Assembly: GCA_013811975.1 (NCBI GenBank)
Contig: JACCUF010000373.1
Span: 1-17,258, forward strand
Source of the DNA: Geodermatophilaceae bacterium
GTDB lineage: Bacteria > Actinomycetota > Actinomycetes > Mycobacteriales > Geodermatophilaceae
Reading direction: 5' to 3'
Length of the DNA stretch: 17,258 nucleotides
The notes beneath the pieces are model-generated. The model was not told the origin of the DNA. It made no database searches and saw only the letters and a list, made by a program, of their open reading frames with translations. Below are positions 12,234 to 17,258 of this stretch, in pieces. Positions within the stretch are counted from its first letter, which is position 1. Every line of letters starts with the position of its first letter. The position numbers were made by a program, and so were the translations under genes.

Positions 12234-14750
12234 ATGCCCACGCGCTCCCCCGCAACGGCCCGGTCTCGCGCGGGCACCCAGCCGCCTACGTCCCACCAGA
12301 CTGGATCGACCCGAACCAAGACAGCCGGTCCCCGAACCCCTCCGCGTAGCCGATCGGCGGGCAGGTCGGAAGGCACAAGCACCGCGGCCCGCAGTTCGGG
12401 TGCACGAAAGCCAGTGCGAAATCGTACGTCTGCAGCACTCGGCACACCGCTGGCCAGGGGCGCGGCCGCGGCTTGGGGCCTGCTCGCGCGGGCTGTCGGG
12501 GGTGCGGCACGAGCCGTCGGCCGGCACCCGGAGGACGAGAACGTTCTCAATCCGGCCCACCGTCGGGACGGCGTGGGGTTGGCCGTGGTCGGCCTCGCCA
12601 TCATTCTCGGTGTCGGGGTCTGGACAGACGACACCGGACCGATCGGGTCGGGCCTGGCCAGTTTCGGCCGGGCCAGTATCGGCGTCGTCATGCTCGTCGT
12701 TCCCGTCCTGTTGTTGCTCATCGCTGTCCGGTTGCTGCGGCACGCTCCACGTCCGGACAGTCGCGGCCGACTGTCCATCGGTTGGGCCTGCATCGTCATC
12801 GCCGTACTCGGAATCACCCACGTCTTCGCCGGGCAGCCCGCGACCCCGGGTGGGCGGGCGGATGGAGCCGGGGCGATCGGTGCGGTCGCCGCCGGTCCCT
12901 TCGTCAGCGGACTCGGCGCCGTTGTGGGCACCACCCTGCTCGTGTTGTTGGGATTCTTCGGACTCCTGGTGGTGACAGCCACCCCGGTCCATCAGATCAC
13001 CACCCGGAGCAACGTGCTGTGGGCCAAGCTGGCGCGCCGCCCGGTTCCCGGCACGGAGGGCACAGAGGATAAGGCCGCGCAGGGATCAGACGACGATGGC
13101 GAGTCGGTCAGGAACGCGCTGGGCAAGGTCCGGCTGCGCCGTCCCTCCCGCAAGCGGCAGGCCGTCCAGTCGCAGGCGGGGGACCTACCCATAGTGCACG
13201 GTGCCGCCCCGGACACCAACCACACCGAGGCCGTTCCGGAGCTGCCGACCACCCTGCCCGAACAGTTGACGATCAACCCGTTGGACGGCGACTACCGATT
13301 GCCGCCGGCGAACACGCTCAAACCCGGCACGCCGCACAAGGCCCGCAGCTCGGCCAACGACGCGACCATCGCAGCGATCACCAGCGTCCTGGACCAGTTC
13401 ACTGTCGACGCGGCCGTCACCGGCTTCACCCGCGGGCCGACCGTCACCCGGTACGAGGTCGAACTCGGCCCGGCGGTCAAGGTCGAGCGGATCACGAACC
13501 TGGCCCGCAACATCGCCTACGCCGTGGCCAACGACAACATCCGCATTCTCGCCCCGATCCCCGGCAAGTCCGCCGTCGGCATCGAGGTACCCAACGTCGA
13601 CCGTGAGATCGTCAGCCTCGGCGACGTGCTGCGCTCGGCTGCGGCTGTCCACGACCACCATCCGCTGCTGGTCGGTCTGGGCAAGGACATCGAGGGTGGC
13701 TACGTCTGCGCGAACCTCGCGAAGATGCCACATCTGCTCGTGGCTGGGGCAACGGGCGCGGGCAAGTCCAGCTTCATCAACGCGCTGCTGACCTCGCTGC
13801 TCCTCCGGGCCACACCCGACCAGATGCGGATGATCCTGATCGATCCGAAGATGGTCGAGCTGACCCCGTACGACGGTGTGCCGCACCTGATCACACCGAT
13901 CATCACCGATCCCAAGAAGGCAGCGACGTCCCTGGTCTGGCTGGTCGAGGAGATGGAACAGCGCTATCTCGACATGCGCGCATCCGGCGTACGGCACATC
14001 GATGAGTTCAACCGCCGGGTCGTCAGCGGGAAGATCACCGCCCCCTTGGGCAGCGAGCGTGTGTACGCGCCGTACCCCTACATCCTGTGTGTCATCGACG
14101 AACTCGCCGACCTGATGATGGTCGCCCCCCGCGATGTCGAGGACTGCATCGTGCGGATCACCCAGAAGGCTCGCGCAGCAGGCATTCACCTGGTCCTGGC
14201 CACCCAGCGACCCAGCGTGGATGTGGTCACCGGGCTGATCAAGGCGAACGTGCCCAGCCGCTTGGCCTTCTCGACCTCGAGCCTGACCGACTCCCGGGTC
14301 ATCCTCGACCAGCCGGGCGCAGAGAAGCTGATCGGGATGGGTGATGCGCTCTTCCTGCCTGTCGGGGCCGGGAAACCGGTACGTGTCCAGGGGGCCTTCG
14401 TCGGGGACGCCGAGATCGAGGCGATCGTGGCGCATTGCAAGAAGCAGGGCCAGCCGGACTACCGCGAGGACGTCGTCACGGTCAGCCCGGCCAGCAAGAA
14501 GGAGCTCGACGAGGACATCGGCAACGATCTCGACCTGCTCTGCCAGGCGATCGAGCTCGTCGTCAGCACGCAGTTCGGATCGACCTCCATGCTGCAACGC
14601 AAGTTGCGGGTCGGCTTCGCCAAGGCCGGCCGTCTGATGGACCTGATGGAAAGCCGGGGGATCGTCGGCGCATCGGAGGGTTCCAAGGCCCGAGACGTAC
14701 TCGTCAAACCCGACGAACTCGACGGGATCCTCGACGCTCTGCGGGTCTGA
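12234..14750 (+). CDS. ftsK: FtsK/SpoIIIE-family DNA translocase
   Basis: This 838-residue septum-located DNA pump moves the chromosome terminus during division. An Arg/Ser/Thr-rich basic N-terminus (1-100) is followed by four membrane segments (about 113-130, 147-168, 182-199, 223-249), then a charged linker. The motor has an alpha/beta core with the PTVTRYEVELGPAVKVERI segment, Walker A GATGAGKSS (about 504-512), Walker B ILCVIDELAD (about 619-628) and ATQRPSVDV. The C-terminal winged-helix gamma domain that reads KOPS-type sequences is present (QFGSTSMLQRKLRVGFAKAG, then RLMDLMESRGIVG and GSKARDVLV). Length is normal for actinobacterial FtsK. It stands 63 bp before rimO in the typical actinobacterial order. 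Confidence 0.97.
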   Translation: MPTRSPATARSRAGTQPPTSHQTGSTRTKTAGPRTPPRSRSAGRSEGTSTAARSSGARKPVRNRTSAALGTPLARGAAAAWGLLARAVGGAARAVGRHPEDENVLNPAHRRDGVGLAVVGLAIILGVGVWTDDTGPIGSGLASFGRASIGVVMLVVPVLLLLIAVRLLRHAPRPDSRGRLSIGWACIVIAVLGITHVFAGQPATPGGRADGAGAIGAVAAGPFVSGLGAVVGTTLLVLLGFFGLLVVTATPVHQITTRSNVLWAKLARRPVPGTEGTEDKAAQGSDDDGESVRNALGKVRLRRPSRKRQAVQSQAGDLPIVHGAAPDTNHTEAVPELPTTLPEQLTINPLDGDYRLPPANTLKPGTPHKARSSANDATIAAITSVLDQFTVDAAVTGFTRGPTVTRYEVELGPAVKVERITNLARNIAYAVANDNIRILAPIPGKSAVGIEVPNVDREIVSLGDVLRSAAAVHDHHPLLVGLGKDIEGGYVCANLAKMPHLLVAGATGAGKSSFINALLTSLLLRATPDQMRMILIDPKMVELTPYDGVPHLITPIITDPKKAATSLVWLVEEMEQRYLDMRASGVRHIDEFNRRVVSGKITAPLGSERVYAPYPYILCVIDELADLMMVAPRDVEDCIVRITQKARAAGIHLVLATQRPSVDVVTGLIKANVPSRLAFSTSSLTDSRVILDQPGAEKLIGMGDALFLPVGAGKPVRVQGAFVGDAEIEAIVAHCKKQGQPDYREDVVTVSPASKKELDEDIGNDLDLLCQAIELVVSTQFGSTSMLQRKLRVGFAKAGRLMDLMESRGIVGASEGSKARDVLVKPDELDGILDALRV

Positions 14751-14801
14751 GGCACCCGTCCTCGCCCACACGAGGTTCGGCTGCGGCCGCGGCGGCGCTA
14801 G

Positions 14802-14807
14802 TAGTCT
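14802..14807 (+). promoter_or_regulatory. Predicted -10 (TAGTCT) for leaderless rimO mRNA
   Basis: TANNNT followed by six bases (14808-14813) and the GTG at 14814. An overlapping TAGTAG is a less fitting alternative. The -35 region is weak. Confidence 0.42.
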
Positions 14808-14813
14808 CGCCTC

Positions 14814-16277
14814 GTGACTCCTCTTCCCGCGCCGTCTGTCGGCCGCGGGCGAGAGATCGCACTGGTCACTCTTGGCTGCGCCCGCAACGACGTGGATTCA
14901 GAGGAGCTCGCCGGTCGGCTCCAGTCCGACGGCTACCAGATCGCCACCGATGCCGGGCACGCCGACGCGATCCTGGTCAACACCTGTGGATTCGTCGATG
15001 CCGCGAAACGTGAGTCGGTGGAGACCCTGCTCGCAGCCGGCGACAGCAACGCCAAGGTGATCGCGGTTGGCTGCATGGCCCAGCGGTACGGGTCCGAGCT
15101 GGCCAGTGAATTGCCGGAAGCCACCGTCTTGTCCTTCGACGACTACCCGAGCATCGGGGACCGTGTCGACGACGTCCTGCAAGGCCGCAAGCTGACTGCG
15201 CACACACCCTCCGACCGACGGCACATCCTCCCGATCGCCCCGGTCGACCGGGCCCCGGACGTGGTACCCCCCGGACATGACTGGCTACGCCGTCGGCGGC
15301 TGACCACCGGGCCATCGGCTTCGATCAAGTTGGCCAGCGGCTGCGACCGCCGATGTAGCTTCTGCGCGATCCCGAGCTTCCGCGGGAGGTTTGTCTCGCG
15401 TACGCCGCCGGAGATCCTCGCCGAGGCGCGATGGCTTGCCGGGACCGGCGTGCGCGAGATCATTTTGGTCAGCGAGAACTCCACCTCGTACGGCAAGGAC
15501 TTCGCCGACCTGCAGGCGCTGGAGAAGCTGCTTCCCGAGCTCGCTGCGGTCGACGGCGTCGAGCGGATCAGGGTCAACTACCTGCAGCCGGCCGAGGTAC
15601 GGCCCGGCCTGATCGAGGTCATCGCGTCGACCCCGAACGTTGCACCCTACTTCGACCTGTCCTTCCAGCATTCCGCCCCGAGCGTGCTGCGGCGGATGCG
15701 GCGATTCGGTTCCTCCGAGCGCTTCCTCGAGCTGTTGGTCGCGATCCGGGCGATCAACCCCGAGGTTGGCGTCCGCACCAACGTCATCGTCGGCTTCCCG
15801 GGCGAGACCGAGGCAGATGTCGAAGAGCTCGAGGGATTCCTGGACGAGGCCCGGATGGACGCCATCGGCGTCTTCGGGTACTCCGACGAGGAGGGCACCG
15901 AGGCTGCGACGTACGACGGCAAACTGCCCGAACCCGTCATCGAGGAGCGAGTACGCCGGCTGGCGACGCGGGTCGACGAACTCTCGGCGCAGCGAGCTGA
16001 GGACCGGATCGGAACCCAGGTCCAGGTACTGATCCACGGTGTCGGCAGCGAGAATCCCGACGACCACCCCGGCGAGGACGCATGCGGCAACGGCAGTGCC
16101 GGTGGCATGGACGAGCGTGCGGCTTGGGGTACGGCCGCGCATCAGGCCCCAGATGTTGACGGCCAGACGTTGCTCGTCGCCCCGGCTCCGCCGCTGACCT
16201 ACGTTGCCGGTGATCTGGTGATGGCCACGGTCGTCGACAGCAGCGGTATCGACCTGACGGCGGTGCCAGCCCGATGA
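14814..16277 (+). CDS. rimO: Ribosomal protein S12 methylthiotransferase (radical SAM)
   Basis: This 487-residue radical-SAM enzyme adds a methylthio group to the conserved aspartate of ribosomal protein S12. The N-terminal UPF0004/MTTase domain has LVTLGCARNDVDSE, VNTCGFVDAAKRESVE and AVGCMAQRYG, giving three cysteines for the second iron-sulfur cluster. The radical-SAM signature CxxxCxxC is CDRRCSFC (about 178-185). VNYLQPAEVRPGL, LSFQHSAPSVLRRMRR and GVRTNVIVGFPGETEADVEE support RimO over MiaB. A C-terminal TRAM-type domain carries a Gly/Asp-rich insertion before GTAAHQAPDVDG. The start is GTG 14814 with no Shine-Dalgarno site. The stop overlaps pgsA as ATGA. Confidence 0.95.
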   Translation: MTPLPAPSVGRGREIALVTLGCARNDVDSEELAGRLQSDGYQIATDAGHADAILVNTCGFVDAAKRESVETLLAAGDSNAKVIAVGCMAQRYGSELASELPEATVLSFDDYPSIGDRVDDVLQGRKLTAHTPSDRRHILPIAPVDRAPDVVPPGHDWLRRRRLTTGPSASIKLASGCDRRCSFCAIPSFRGRFVSRTPPEILAEARWLAGTGVREIILVSENSTSYGKDFADLQALEKLLPELAAVDGVERIRVNYLQPAEVRPGLIEVIASTPNVAPYFDLSFQHSAPSVLRRMRRFGSSERFLELLVAIRAINPEVGVRTNVIVGFPGETEADVEELEGFLDEARMDAIGVFGYSDEEGTEAATYDGKLPEPVIEERVRRLATRVDELSAQRAEDRIGTQVQVLIHGVGSENPDDHPGEDACGNGSAGGMDERAAWGTAAHQAPDVDGQTLLVAPAPPLTYVAGDLVMATVVDSSGIDLTAVPAR

Positions 16278-16921
16278 GCAATGTCGTACCGGACCCCGCG
16301 GCCTCGGCCCCAGATCCGGTGCGCATCCTCAATCTCGCCAACGGCCTGACCATCTTGCGTATGGCGCTGGTCCCGGTCTTCGCGGTCCTGCTCCTCACCG
16401 GCGATGGGCAGGACCCGACGATGCGGCTGGTCGCCGCGCTGGTCTTCACGGGCGCGGTCATCACCGACCGCTTCGACGGGATGATCGCGCGGCAGCGCAA
16501 CCTGATCACCGAGTTCGGCAAGGTCGCCGACCCCATCGCCGACAAGGCGCTGATCGGAACTGCCCTCGTCGCCCTGTCCTTGCTCGATCTGTTGCCGTGG
16601 TGGGTGACGGCAGTGATCGTCTTCCGCGAGGTCGCGGTCACCGTGCTCAGATTCTGGGTGATCAGGCACGGCGTGATTGCGGCCAGCCGGGGGGGCAAGA
16701 TCAAGACCGTCGTCCAGGCCGCAGCGATCGGGCTGTACATCCTTCCGTTGTCCGGCTTCTTCGGGACGGTGCGCTGGTGGGTGCTGGCCGCCGCATTGAT
16801 CCTCACCGTCGTGACCGGGATCGACTACGTCGTCAGGGCATTGCGGCTTCGCCGGACCAGTGCTCGGGCCATGCTGCGAGCCGAGCAGGCCCGCGCGCAG
16901 CGAACCCACGAGTCGACCTGA
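16274..16921 (+). CDS. pgsA: CDP-diacylglycerol--glycerol-3-phosphate 3-phosphatidyltransferase (CDP-alcohol phosphatidyltransferase family)
   Basis: This 215-residue integral membrane enzyme makes phosphatidylglycerol-phosphate from CDP-diacylglycerol and glycerol-3-phosphate. The family signature DxxDGxxAR(x8)GxxxDxxxD is complete in TDRFDGMIARQ followed by EFGKVADPIADKA. Membrane segments surround it (ILRMALVPVFAVLLL, LVAALVFTGAVI, ALIGTALVALSLLDLLPWWV, AAAIGLYILPLSGFF, WWVLAAALILTVV). NGLTILRM and FREVAVTVLRFWVIRHG are typical of PgsA. The C-terminus is a charged Arg/Ala-rich tail. The start ATG overlaps rimO by four bases and the position before cinA is the common actinobacterial arrangement. 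Another phosphatidyl acceptor within the family cannot be excluded. Confidence 0.92.
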   Translation: MSNVVPDPAASAPDPVRILNLANGLTILRMALVPVFAVLLLTGDGQDPTMRLVAALVFTGAVITDRFDGMIARQRNLITEFGKVADPIADKALIGTALVALSLLDLLPWWVTAVIVFREVAVTVLRFWVIRHGVIAASRGGKIKTVVQAAAIGLYILPLSGFFGTVRWWVLAAALILTVVTGIDYVVRALRLRRTSARAMLRAEQARAQRTHEST

Positions 16922-17258
16922 CCAGGCCCTCAGATGCCGCTTCGGTCCACCGACTGTTGCTCGCCCGGGGACTGACGGTGGCAGTCGCCGAATCCCTGAC
17001 CGGGGGCTTGCTCAGTGCCGCCCTGTCCCGCTCGCCGGGCGCCAGCAAGACCTTCCGCGGGGGGTTGGTGGTCTACGCCACCGATCTCAAGACCACGCTG
17101 GCCGGGGTACCGCAGCCGCTGCTGGATGCGCAGGGTCCGGTCAGCACCGACGTGGCTGCGGCCCTGGCCCGGGGTGTCCGGCATCGACTTGACGCCGATC
17201 TGGGGATCGGGATCACCGGGGTCGCCGGCCCAGATCCGGTGGGCGAGCTCCCCCCGGG
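16918..17258 (+). CDS. cinA: CinA-family nicotinamide-nucleotide amidohydrolase domain protein (partial, runs off window)
   Basis: The last 341 bases encode the first about 113 residues of a CinA C-terminal-type (PncC) protein, which deamidates nicotinamide mononucleotide. Diagnostic segments are GLTVAVAESLTGGLLSAALS, SPGASKTFRGGLVVYATDLK, a short GPVSTDVAAALARG stretch and IGITGVAGPDP. No ATG or GTG gives the expected N-terminus. The CTG at 16918 overlaps the pgsA stop as CTGA, mirroring the other four-base junctions here; TTG 16957 is a shorter alternative, and GTG 16978 would cut into the conserved fold. Only the amidohydrolase domain is present from the start, without the N-terminal molybdopterin-binding-like COG1058 domain of full CinA. 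Confidence 0.88.
   Translation, partial: MTRPSDAASVHRLLLARGLTVAVAESLTGGLLSAALSRSPGASKTFRGGLVVYATDLKTTLAGVPQPLLDAQGPVSTDVAAALARGVRHRLDADLGIGITGVAGPDPVGELPP

Noticed and set aside
13185..14771. Long open frame antisense to ftsK (about 528 codons)
   Set aside because: It mirrors the ftsK motor domain in a high-GC genome; the product has no domain and ftsK has every expected motif.
14760..14775. Small hairpin CCTCG-cccaca-CGAGG after ftsK as a terminator
   Set aside because: The stem has only five pairs and no T-run follows; not enough to call.
14781..14792. GC-only palindrome (CTGCGGCCGCGG) before rimO
   Set aside because: Short GC palindromes are expected by chance at this base composition.

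Overview
The window is high-GC DNA with short spacers and many overlapping GTGA, ATGA or TTGA start/stop junctions. It ends in the gene order ftsK - rimO - pgsA - cinA, which is the usual actinobacterial order. I read it as a chromosomal segment of an actinomycete and cannot name the genus from the sequence. Dense gene packing leaves no gap over 300 bases without a gene. I saw no tRNA, rRNA, CRISPR array or complete insertion sequence.

Region 1 (1-636) looks like a rearrangement edge. It holds the 3' end of an unrecognised plus-strand frame and a minus-strand GrdB-like gene whose family resemblance stops abruptly near position 297.

Region 2 (605-6219) is a divergent, operator-controlled cluster around a two-subunit adenosylcobalamin-dependent acyl-CoA mutase. 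Leftward run the mutase large subunit, the B12-binding small subunit, a TetR regulator, a PaaK-type acyl-CoA ligase and the truncated GrdB-like gene, all overlapping. Rightward run the MeaB/ArgK-type GTPase that services such mutases and a PaaI-type thioesterase. A 22-bp inverted repeat lies between the divergent promoters, overlapping the -10 of one and filling the spacer of the other. It is the natural site for the encoded TetR protein. At the positions that set substrate in known mutases, the large subunit has residues that match no characterised class I recall, so the substrate is unknown.

Region 3 (6274-9791) is a plus-strand overlapping run: an acyl-CoA dehydrogenase-like protein without the usual catalytic glutamates, an NMNAT-like nucleotidyltransferase, an archaeal-type phosphoglycerate mutase homologue and a SnoaL-like protein. 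The nucleotidyltransferase/phosphoglycerate mutase pair recalls PhpF/PhpH of phosphinothricin biosynthesis. It may act in unusual small-molecule phosphorus or nucleotidyl chemistry, but no PEP mutase or enolase gene is present here.

Region 4 (9811-12128, minus strand) encodes an S9 prolyl-oligopeptidase-family enzyme followed by a CsaA-like OB-fold protein. Region 5 (12234-17258, plus strand) is housekeeping: FtsK, RimO, PgsA and the start of a CinA-family amidohydrolase. The S9 peptidase, ftsK and rimO genes each have a TANNNT hexamer exactly six bases before the start codon, which suggests leaderless transcripts.

The most likely new biology is the divergent B12-mutase cluster (activate an acid, rearrange its carbon skeleton, oxidise or hydrolyse the thioester), possibly together with the adjacent ACAD / nucleotidyltransferase / PGM-like / SnoaL operon.
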